5,720 bases of DNA, taken from NCBI GenBank assembly GCA_903834675.1, contig CAILKC010000481.1:1-5720 (forward strand), read 5' to 3'. The translations under genes were made by a program, and so were the position numbers. Of the stretch, positions 1 to 4,981 are shown piece by piece. The notes under the pieces are model-generated. The model was not told where the DNA came from. It worked only from the letters and a program-made list of their open reading frames with translations, and did no database searches. This DNA is from an uncultured Victivallales bacterium (GTDB lineage: Bacteria > Verrucomicrobiota > Lentisphaeria > Oligosphaerales > JAFGRS01). Position 1 is the stretch's first letter, and every line of letters starts with the position of its first letter.

Positions 1-582
1 ATCCTCGGGCTGAACCTTGGCGACGTGGACCTCTCCAAGGTCACCATCGGCAGCATCGCCGAGAGCGTGTTTATCTACCTTGGGATTCCCTTCCTGGCGG
101 GGATGCTGACCCGCTTCGCCCTGGTCCGGGCGTACGGCAAGGCATGGTACCACACGAAATTCATCCCCCGGATCTCGCCGATCACGCTGATCGCCTTGCT
201 GTTCACCATCGTCGTGATGTTCTCTCTGCAGGGCGAGAAAATCGTCAGCCGGCCCGGTGATGTCCTCCTGGTCGCGGTCCCCCTGCTGATCTACTTTATG
301 ATCATGTTCCTGATCAGCTTCTGGATGGGATGGAAGTTGCGTGCCGGGTACGCGAAGTCCGCCGCTCTTTCCTTCACGGCAGCCAGCAACAACTTCGAGC
401 TGGCGATCGCCGTGGCGGTTGGGGTATTCTCGATCCAGCATGGCGCCGCTTTCGCCGCGGTGATCGGGCCGCTGGTCGAGGTGCCCGTCCTGATCAGCCT
501 GGTGAACGTCAGCTTCTGGTTGCGGCGGAAATGTTTCCCCGAAGAAACTGCCGCTCCGGCAGCCGTTGCCACGGGCGTGTAG
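1..582 (+). CDS. acr3: ACR3-family arsenite efflux permease, C-terminal part (5' end outside the window)
   Basis: This is an inner-membrane exporter of arsenite, which usually works as a secondary carrier and in some bacteria is coupled to ArsA. The frame is open from base 1, so the start and about half of the usual 350-400 residue protein lie upstream; 193 residues are visible. It is recognised by the late-ACR3 signatures [10 protein letters not shown] (bases 385-414), with the conserved Glu of a late membrane helix, and [10 protein letters not shown] (466-495). Several hydrophobic helices are visible, such as those encoded around 184-225 and 262-318. The functionally essential Cys of the ACR3 family lies in the missing half and cannot be checked. 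A GTG at base 25 is an internal codon, not a start. The C-terminus is a short Ala-rich tail. The stop is followed after 28 bases by the DUF1573 gene, so the two are probably cotranscribed. The family call is firm. Confidence 0.95.
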   Translation: MLGLNLGDVDLSKVTIGSIAESVFIYLGIPFLAGMLTRFALVRAYGKAWYHTKFIPRISPITLIALLFTIVVMFSLQGEKIVSRPGDVLLVAVPLLIYFMIMFLISFWMGWKLRAGYAKSAALSFTAASNNFELAIAVAVGVFSIQHGAAFAAVIGPLVEVPVLISLVNVSFWLRRKCFPEETAAPAAVATGV

Positions 583-598
583 AGAAGCAGGAAGCACG

Positions 599-603
599 AG
601 GAG
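599..603 (+). promoter_or_regulatory. Ribosome binding site of the DUF1573 gene
   Basis: AGGAG lies 7 bases before the ATG at 611. It selects that start over an upstream in-frame ATG at 566, which would overlap acr3 and place a charged extension ahead of the signal peptide. Confidence 0.75.
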
Positions 604-610
604 AACGACG

Positions 611-1471
611 ATGGGTAAACGTTTTGCCGCGCTCGTAGGTTTCGGGTGGGTGGTCTGGTGCAGTGCCTGGGGCGCCCCCGTGCTCCAGTTGGAACCGCCG
701 ACCTTTGACTGGGGCCGACAGGCAGAGAACAAGGGAGAGTACGCCTTCAAGTTCACGGTGAAGAACACGGGAGATCAGGAGTTACGGATTGAGCGCGTCC
801 GACCGGCTTGCTCCTGCACCAAAGTCGAGCTCAAGAAAGACACCCTTGCGCCCGGCGAGTCCGCCGAGATGACGGGCTCGCTGACCACCAAGGACGTGGA
901 GGGTGTCATGAGCAAAGGGATCCCTATCACCTCAAACGATCCGGCGCACCAGATCACCATGGCAATTCTGTCGATTCGCTTCCCGTACAACGGGCAAGGC
1001 CTGCGCATCACGGGCAACCCCAGGCCGACCAGCGTCCGCCTGCGTGATGGAGCCCTGTGGGCCTACATGACGATCGAGAACTGTGAACCTGACAAGCCGG
1101 CACAGATCGAGGCGATGGAGTTGCCCGCGGGCTGGGACTGTTCGCAGACGCTGCCTATCGCCGTCGCGCCCGAGGACCGTGTCGGTCTCACCCTGACCCG
1201 CCAGGTGGCGGCGGGCTCTGAGCCGCAGGCGTTCGACAGCCTGCCGTTCACGCTCGTGACCGACTCAGCCAAGACGCCGCGCCTGCGGGGCACGCTGCTC
1301 TACCACCCGGCCGCGCCTCCCGCCCCGGCCACCGCGCCTGCGGCTCCGCCCGCCGCCGGTGCCGTCGGCAGTGCCGTGGCGCCCACCGCGCCCGCCGCGG
1401 CGACTCCGCCGGCAGCGCCGCCGCCAATTCCGCCCGTCACCCCCGCCGCCGGCGCTAAGCCCGCGCCCTGA
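611..1471 (+). CDS. Secreted DUF1573-domain protein with Ala/Pro-rich tail
   Basis: This 286-residue protein of unknown function probably acts outside the cytoplasm. Residues 1-21 look like a Sec signal peptide: MGKR, a hydrophobic stretch, then a likely cleavage after SAWG before APV. Cys17 is not in a good lipobox, so a lipoprotein is unlikely. Residues about 27-122 match the DUF1573 pattern, an Ig-like beta fold: FDWG near the start, FTVKNTGDQELRIERV, the typical CSCT motif (Cys67, Cys69), LAPGES, and ITSNDP. Residues 123-232 look like a second beta-rich region with Cys158 and Cys177. Residues 233-286 are almost all Ala and Pro, with some Gly, Thr and Val. The gene follows acr3 by 28 bases and probably shares its transcript. 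A link to arsenic rests on position only; the CxC motif is common in DUF1573 proteins and does not by itself show metalloid binding. Confidence 0.85.
   Translation: MGKRFAALVGFGWVVWCSAWGAPVLQLEPPTFDWGRQAENKGEYAFKFTVKNTGDQELRIERVRPACSCTKVELKKDTLAPGESAEMTGSLTTKDVEGVMSKGIPITSNDPAHQITMAILSIRFPYNGQGLRITGNPRPTSVRLRDGALWAYMTIENCEPDKPAQIEAMELPAGWDCSQTLPIAVAPEDRVGLTLTRQVAAGSEPQAFDSLPFTLVTDSAKTPRLRGTLLYHPAAPPAPATAPAAPPAAGAVGSAVAPTAPAAATPPAAPPPIPPVTPAAGAKPAP
1307..1468 (+). repeat. Low-complexity Ala/Pro-coding tail of the DUF1573 gene
   Basis: Codons for residues 233-286 are dominated by GCN and CCN, giving irregular APP, PAA and PPA runs. The stretch is probably disordered. It ends four residues after an AGAK segment at the stop. 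No exact tandem unit is visible. A similar linker occurs in the membrane protein at 3133-3912. Confidence 0.7.
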
Positions 1472-1533
1472 AACCGGCCGGATGGCCAGGGTCGCCGCGC
1501 CTTCGCGTCTGCCCCTATTTCGGCGCCCCGGGG

Positions 1534-1561
1534 TTGACAACCAGCGTCGCCAGATGATTAT
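1534..1561 (+). promoter_or_regulatory. Probable sigma-70-type promoter of the arsR operon
   Basis: A perfect TTGACA -35 box (1534-1539) is followed after 16 bases by GATTAT (1556-1561, four of six consensus bases). TATATC at 1559-1564 is an alternative -10 with a 19-base spacer. Transcription would begin near 1568, leaving a leader of about 30 bases before the arsR ATG at 1600. The region is markedly AT-rich compared with its surroundings. The -35 box directly follows the palindrome CCCCGGGG (1526-1533). Confidence 0.7.
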
Positions 1562-1582
1562 ATCAGCGGATATGCGCAGATA
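1555..1582. promoter_or_regulatory. Candidate ArsR operator: cluster of overlapping inverted repeats
   Basis: Three short dyads lie on or just after the -10 box: TGAT-N3-ATCA (1555-1565), ATATC-N4-GATAT (1560-1573) and TAT-N6-ATA (1571-1582). The last has the same TAT-N6-ATA form as 1561-1572 and is displaced from it by exactly 10 bases, about one helical turn. ArsR/SmtB repressors bind AT-rich imperfect dyads overlapping their own promoters, so autoregulation by the adjacent arsR is the natural reading. Which dyad is bound is not decidable from sequence alone. Confidence 0.6.
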
Positions 1583-1588
1583 CACAAT

Positions 1589-1593
1589 AGGTG
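1589..1593 (+). promoter_or_regulatory. Ribosome binding site of arsR
   Basis: AGGTG lies 6 bases before the ATG at 1600. The in-frame GTG at 1591 is part of this site, which argues against it being the start. Confidence 0.7.
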
Positions 1594-1599
1594 AACATC

Positions 1600-1992
1600 A
1601 TGGATGCTGAGGTGGCCTTGTTGAAAGCCCTGGCCGAGCCGACCCGATTGCGGCTGGCGGCGCTGTTGGCTCGCAACGGCGAGACCTGCGTCTGTGAGCT
1701 GGCCGAGGCGCTTGGCGCGCCCGCCTTTCGGGTGTCGCGGCATCTGGCCATCATGAAGGACCGGGGGCTGGTTGAGGCGCGCCGCCAGGGCACTTGGATG
1801 CACTACCGTTTGGCCAAACCCCGCGGCAAGCTCGAGGAATGCTTGCAGGAGTGCTTCCGGGACTGTCTGACGGAACATCCGCGAGTCGTGGCGGACCGGC
1901 AGCGTCTGCGGGCGCATCGGGAGCAGACGCACGTTCGGTGTGCGGAAGCTGAGGTGTCCGGCGTCTTGTCTGTGACGGAGAACAAGCCATGA
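1600..1992 (+). CDS. arsR: ArsR/SmtB-family arsenic-responsive repressor
   Basis: This 130-residue cytoplasmic repressor should bind the dyads ahead of its own gene and leave DNA when As(III) binds its cysteines. The winged helix-turn-helix spans about residues 4-73: LLKALAEPTRLRLAALL, then TCVCEL with Cys30 and Cys32 (the classic ELCVCDL-type metalloid site at the first recognition-domain helix), the recognition helix PAFRVSRHLAIMKDRGLV, and the beta wing VEARRQGTWMHYRL. The C-terminal helix carries Cys81, Cys85 and Cys89 at steps of four, plus Cys114 further on. The start at 1600 is set by the AGGTG site 6 bases upstream. Its stop overlaps the arsM start (ATGA), so translation is probably coupled. 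The As(III) specificity is inferred from the Cys-X-Cys site and the operon. Confidence 0.95.
   Translation: MDAEVALLKALAEPTRLRLAALLARNGETCVCELAEALGAPAFRVSRHLAIMKDRGLVEARRQGTWMHYRLAKPRGKLEECLQECFRDCLTEHPRVVADRQRLRAHREQTHVRCAEAEVSGVLSVTENKP
1977..1992 (+). promoter_or_regulatory. arsM ribosome binding site and arsR/arsM ATGA overlap
   Basis: GGAG (1977-1980) inside the end of arsR precedes the arsM ATG (1989) by 8 bases. The arsR TGA and arsM ATG share the four bases ATGA at 1989-1992, an arrangement typical of translational coupling. Confidence 0.8.
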
Positions 1993-3107
1993 GTACAACC
2001 CCGATTCAGGCGGATGCCGTACGTTCGAACGTGCGGTCCCGCTACGCCGAAATCGCCACACGGGGCAGTTGCTGCGGCGCCGCTTCCGGCGGCACGCCGG
2101 ACCCGCTGGGGAAGGCTTCGGCCTCCGCCGCCCTCGGCTACTCGGCGGACGAGATGCGTGCGGCCCCCGAGGGCAGCAACCTGGGACTCGGGTGCGGCAA
2201 TCCCCAAGCCCTCGCCGAACTGCGATCCGGCGAGACCGTGCTGGACTTGGGCAGCGGCGCTGGCTTTGACTGTTTTCTGGCCGCGGCCCAGGTGGGCGCC
2301 GGGGGGCGGGTCATCGGGGTCGACATGACCGCGGAGATGATCAGCAAGGCCAGGGCGAACGCCGCCAAGAGCGACTACCGAAACGTCGAGTTCAGGCTCG
2401 GCGAGATCGAACACCTGCCCGTGCCCGACAACTCCGTGGACGTCATCCTCTCGAACTGCGTTGTGAACCTCTCGCCCGACAAGCTCCAGGTGTACCAGGA
2501 GGCGTTTCGGGTTCTGCGTCCTGACGGGCGCTTGGCGATCTCAGACGTGGTCGCGGTGAAGCCCTTGCCCGCGGCGCTGAAGTCCAGCCTCGAGGCGCAT
2601 TGTGGTTGCGTTGCCGGCGCGGCCCTGGCCGCCGATCTGGAACAACTGCTCCGCGAGGTCGGCTTCGTCGGCATCGATATCTGCCTGAAAGCCGAGAGCC
2701 GCGAGTTCATCAAGACCTGGTTCCCGGGTAGCGGCGTGGAAGACTTTGTGCTCTCAGCCAACATCCGGGCGCACAAGGGTCCGGCGCCGGAGACCGGCGA
2801 GGGCGGCCGGGCACTGACGGTGGTGGATGCCCGCGCGGAAGAGCTGATCGCGATCGGCGCTTCGCTGACGGCGCACTGCCAGCCCTGCCTGACGTACCAC
2901 GTCGCCAGCGCCCGCAGCCTGGGCCTTACCGAGGCTGACATCCGCGCCGCCATGGAGATCGGACAGCGGGTCGAAAAAGGCTCCCAGGTGGCGATGCGGC
3001 GCTTCGCGGACAGCGTCGCGGACGGGTCGCCGTCCACCGCCGTGTCCCAGACACCGGCCTGCTGCGGCGGCGCGGCAGCACCAGGTGGCAAGAAGTGTTG
3101 TTCCTGA
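1989..3107 (+). CDS. arsM: ArsM arsenite S-adenosylmethionine methyltransferase fused to an AhpD-like CxxC domain
   Basis: ArsM transfers methyl groups from S-adenosylmethionine to As(III) in the cytoplasm, giving methylated and volatile arsenicals. Residues about 65-260 show the ArsM signatures: GLGCGNP (Cys69), SAM motif I VLDLGSGAGFDCF (84-96), the acidic GVDMT (110-114), SNCVVNLSPDK (Cys157), ISDVV, and HCGCVAGA (Cys205, Cys207). Cys28-Cys29 near the N-terminus may match the fourth conserved Cys of the family. After the linker GPAPETGEGG (264-273), residues about 276-343 resemble AhpD/carboxymuconolactone decarboxylase domains: Glu285, then 11 residues, Cys297-X2-Cys300, then 3 residues and His304, the same spacing as the AhpD active site. 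The last residues hold two Cys pairs, 358-359 and 370-371. At 372 residues it is about 100 longer than a single-domain bacterial ArsM. The methyltransferase call is firm; the redox role of the fused domain is inferred. Confidence 0.95.
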   Translation: MSTTPIQADAVRSNVRSRYAEIATRGSCCGAASGGTPDPLGKASASAALGYSADEMRAAPEGSNLGLGCGNPQALAELRSGETVLDLGSGAGFDCFLAAAQVGAGGRVIGVDMTAEMISKARANAAKSDYRNVEFRLGEIEHLPVPDNSVDVILSNCVVNLSPDKLQVYQEAFRVLRPDGRLAISDVVAVKPLPAALKSSLEAHCGCVAGAALAADLEQLLREVGFVGIDICLKAESREFIKTWFPGSGVEDFVLSANIRAHKGPAPETGEGGRALTVVDARAEELIAIGASLTAHCQPCLTYHVASARSLGLTEADIRAAMEIGQRVEKGSQVAMRRFADSVADGSPSTAVSQTPACCGGAAAPGGKKCCS

Positions 3108-3117
3108 GGAAAGACGC

Positions 3118-3123
3118 AAGGAG
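3118..3123 (+). promoter_or_regulatory. Ribosome binding site of the membrane cysteine protein
   Basis: AAGGAG lies 9 bases before the ATG at 3133. This favours 3133 over an in-frame upstream ATG at 3085, which lies inside the end of arsM. Confidence 0.75.
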
Positions 3124-3132
3124 ACAGGTCAG

Positions 3133-3912
3133 ATGAGCACCCCGAACCATGAGCCGAAACCCGCCAGCAACATGGACGCGCTGAAGCAGCAGGCCGAGGC
3201 CTGCGGAGCAGGCTGCGCCTGTCACACTCCCGGGCCGTCGGGACGGACCCGCTGGGTGCTGGGAGCCATCATCCTGGTCGGCGCCGCCGCGCTCGCGGGC
3301 CGGGCCGTGCTGAAGAGCAACACCACAACGGCCACCAGCCTCTCGACGGCTGCGGCAACCACGTTCGCCGCGCCGGCAAGCCCGGAGGTAGCGGTCGCGG
3401 CCGCACCCGCCGGCGCCCCCTCGCCTGAGCCGGCCGTACCCGTCGCGGCCGCGCCGACGGCGCCCGCGGCAGGGGTTTCCCCGGCAGTTTCGGCGGGGGC
3501 CGCGGTCCCGGGGCCGAAGGCCGTGGTCGGCACCGAGATCGCTGCCTTTGCCGAGCTCAACGCGCTCGCGGCCGACACCACCGCGGTGTTTGTGTTCGTG
3601 CCGGCAAAGAGTCCTGATGCCACCCCTGCGCCCAGCGCCCAGATGGAAGCCGCGGCGCGCACGATCGCGGCACAGGGAAAACAGAAGGTCGGCATCTTCA
3701 CCTTGAAGACGGACTCCGCGGATTACGAACAAATTCTGGGGCAAGTGACGGCGCCGGGGGTTCTGGCGTTGGTCAAAGGCCGCGGCATGAACGCGGTGTC
3801 CGGCGAGATCACCGAGACGAAGCTGGTCCAGGCCTTCGTCGCCGCCTCGAAAGCGGGCGGTTGCGGCTCCGGAAGCAGCGGGTGTGGTCCGGCGACTCCG
3901 GGCTGTAAGTAA
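3133..3912 (+). CDS. Membrane-anchored cysteine-bearing protein with thioredoxin-like domain lacking CxxC
   Basis: I do not recognise a named family for this 259-residue protein. In order it has a polar N-terminus with Cys24, Cys28 and Cys30 (CGAGCAC followed by His31), one membrane segment (about 41-56, flanked by Arg38/Arg40 and Arg57/Lys61), an Ala/Pro-rich linker (about 79-128), and a compact domain (about 132-238). A tail follows with Cys244, Cys251 and Cys258, each exactly seven residues apart in a Gly/Ser/Pro setting. The compact domain has a thioredoxin-like order: strand AVFVFVP, helix SAQMEAAARTIAA, strand KVGIFTLKT, a TAPGVLAL segment resembling the cis-Pro loop (Pro208), then a final helix. 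The place where CxxC would sit has none. The usual topology would put the C-terminal domain outside the cytoplasm, but charges on the two sides are not decisive. It lies 25 bases after arsM and 13 before the ArsG-like gene. It takes the position where ArsF-type partners sit beside ArsG, but no ArsF motif is visible. Confidence 0.8.
   Translation: MSTPNHEPKPASNMDALKQQAEACGAGCACHTPGPSGRTRWVLGAIILVGAAALAGRAVLKSNTTTATSLSTAAATTFAAPASPEVAVAAAPAGAPSPEPAVPVAAAPTAPAAGVSPAVSAGAAVPGPKAVVGTEIAAFAELNALAADTTAVFVFVPAKSPDATPAPSAQMEAAARTIAAQGKQKVGIFTLKTDSADYEQILGQVTAPGVLALVKGRGMNAVSGEITETKLVQAFVAASKAGGCGSGSSGCGPATPGCK
3367..3516 (+). repeat. Low-complexity Ala/Pro/Val linker of the membrane protein
   Basis: Codons for residues 79-128 are nearly all Ala, Pro, Val, Gly and Ser, with partly repeated units such as VAVAAAP and VPVAAAP (residues 86-92 and 102-108). 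It probably forms an extended tether between the membrane segment and the folded domain. Confidence 0.7.
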
Positions 3913-3925
3913 GAGTCCCCTGCAC

Positions 3926-4627
3926 ATGCTGCAGACGATCACCCAGGCTTTGCAGGACGGTAGCGCCAGCGCCGGCGCCCCCGCGCTAGCTTTTGCGCTG
4001 GGGTTGGTCAGCGCCGTAGCCAGCGCCTGCTGCACCTTGCCGGCGATGGGCATGCTGGTGGCCTACTCGGGCACGCGAGACACCACCGACCGGCGCTCGA
4101 CGCTCACGGCGGCGCTCTGGTTCATGCTCGGCACCACCCTGGCCCTCGTTATCCTGGGCTTTGTCGCCGGCTTGGTCGGCCAGGCGGCTCAGGCCTGGCT
4201 CGGACGGTACTGGAAGCTGTTCGCCGGAGTCGTGGCGGTGCTCGTCGGTCTCGCGGCCCTGAAGCTGTTGCCTCTGCCAGCGCTGGCCAGAAGGCCCGCG
4301 ACCGGCCAGCCCGCCGGGGCTCGTGGCGGTATCGGCGCCGGGCTGGGCGGGCTCTTCCTCGGCGGTGGCGTGGCAGCCTGTTCGCTGCCGTGCAATCCGG
4401 GTATCTTTATCGTCCTCGGCGCGGCCGTGCTGCAGGGCCGCGCCCTGTGGGGCATCGCCCTCATGGCGGCCTTCGCCGTGGGTTTCAGCCTACCGCTGGC
4501 CGGCATCCTGTTGGGCGTGTCGTTCGGCAAGAACGCTATCAAGGCGCAGAGAGCGGAGACCGCGATCAGGGGCATCGCCGGCGGGCTGCTGGTTGGGGCG
4601 GGGTTCTATCTGCTCTGGACATTCTGA
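3926..4627 (+). CDS. ArsG/CcdA-like six-helix membrane protein
   Basis: This 233-residue inner-membrane protein has about six helices (roughly 20-47, 62-83, 97-115, 137-168, 173-199 and 214-232). It shows the internal two-fold Cys plan of the CcdA/DsbD membrane family: Cys35-Cys36-TLP in helix 1 and Cys152-SLP-Cys156-NPG in helix 4. CcdA proteins pass electrons from cytoplasmic thioredoxin to outer thiols. In some ars operons a related group, ArsG, is reported to export aminoaromatic arsenicals. Proximity to arsM and arsD favours the ArsG-like reading, but electron transfer is equally compatible with the cysteines. The ATG at 3926 is preferred: it lies 13 bases after the previous stop, and the next in-frame upstream start, a GTG at 3884, would overlap the neighbour's Cys-rich tail. 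The ribosome site is weak (AAGAG at 3911-3915, 10 bases away), suggesting coupling to the gene before. Confidence 0.85.
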   Translation: MLQTITQALQDGSASAGAPALAFALGLVSAVASACCTLPAMGMLVAYSGTRDTTDRRSTLTAALWFMLGTTLALVILGFVAGLVGQAAQAWLGRYWKLFAGVVAVLVGLAALKLLPLPALARRPATGQPAGARGGIGAGLGGLFLGGGVAACSLPCNPGIFIVLGAAVLQGRALWGIALMAAFAVGFSLPLAGILLGVSFGKNAIKAQRAETAIRGIAGGLLVGAGFYLLWTF

Positions 4628-4640
4628 AGGCACACACGAG

Positions 4641-4645
4641 GGAGG
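4641..4645 (+). promoter_or_regulatory. Ribosome binding site of arsD
   Basis: GGAGG, within GAGGGAGG (4638-4645), lies 9 bases before the arsD ATG. It is the strongest Shine-Dalgarno match in the window. Confidence 0.8.
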
Positions 4646-4654
4646 CTCCCCACG

Positions 4655-4981
4655 ATGAAGAAACTGGACGTGTTCGACCCGCCGATGTGCTGTGCCTCGG
4701 GCGTCTGCGGCCTGCAGGTGGACAAGAAGCTGGTGCGTTTCGCCGCCGCTATCGAGTGGCTGCGCTCGCAGGGCATCCAGGTGGAGCGCTATAACCCCGC
4801 CCAGCAGTACGACGCCTTCGTCAGCCATCCGGCCGTGGTCAAGACCATCAACGAACGCGGTACTCAATGCCTGCCGCTGATTCTGGCGGACGGCGAGATC
4901 GTCAGTCTTGGCAGCTACCCGGAACGGGCGGAACTGGCCGCCTGGGCTGGCCTTGCGGGTGGAGACGCGGCGAACGCATGA
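4655..4981 (+). CDS. arsD: ArsD arsenic metallochaperone
   Basis: ArsD carries As(III) from cellular thiols to the ArsA ATPase in the cytoplasm and also has weak repressor activity in the enterobacterial plasmid systems. The 108-residue protein aligns well with E. coli R773 ArsD as I recall it: VFDPPMCCASGVCG with Cys12, Cys13 and Cys18 (the three chaperone cysteines), then EWLRSQGIQVERYNPAQQ, AVVKTINERG, LPLILADGEIVSLGSYPERAELAAW. The fold is thioredoxin-like. The C-terminal Cys pairs found in the R773 protein are absent; the chain stops at GGDAANA. Those pairs are known to be dispensable for the chaperone role. The stop overlaps the arsA start (ATGA), consistent with the usual arsDA pairing. 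The call is firm. Confidence 0.97.
   Translation: MKKLDVFDPPMCCASGVCGLQVDKKLVRFAAAIEWLRSQGIQVERYNPAQQYDAFVSHPAVVKTINERGTQCLPLILADGEIVSLGSYPERAELAAWAGLAGGDAANA
4978..4981 (+). other. arsD/arsA ATGA overlap
   Basis: The TGA of arsD (4979-4981) overlaps the ATG of arsA (4978-4980). A GGTGGAG stretch (4958-4964) sits 13 bases before the arsA start, which is rather far, so translation of arsA probably depends on ribosomes ending arsD. Confidence 0.8.

Noticed and set aside
25..27. GTG as the start of the ACR3 gene
   Set aside because: The same frame is open to base 1 with ACR3-like residues before it, and the protein would lack half of its family length.
1307..1468. Possible tandem repeat or CRISPR-like array
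   Set aside because: The repetition is only Ala/Pro codon bias; units are irregular and there are no spacers.
1803..2414. Minus-strand open frame across the arsR/arsM junction
   Set aside because: Both + strand genes here are unmistakable, and the antisense product is composition-driven.
2375..3091. Minus-strand open frame of 238 codons opposite arsM
   Set aside because: It lies entirely within the conserved arsM coding region; its product shows no recognisable motif.
3967..3998. GC-rich dyad-like stretch near the start of the ArsG-like gene, considered as a terminator or attenuator
   Set aside because: It lies inside the coding region for the polar N-terminus, with no clean stem and T-run; it is explained by Ala/Gly codons.
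2926..4053. Long minus-strand open frame of 375 codons
   Set aside because: It lies opposite arsM and the membrane protein, where GC-rich codon bias keeps antisense frames open. Its product is Arg/Gly-rich with no family signature, while the + strand frames have clear families, ribosome sites and operon spacing.
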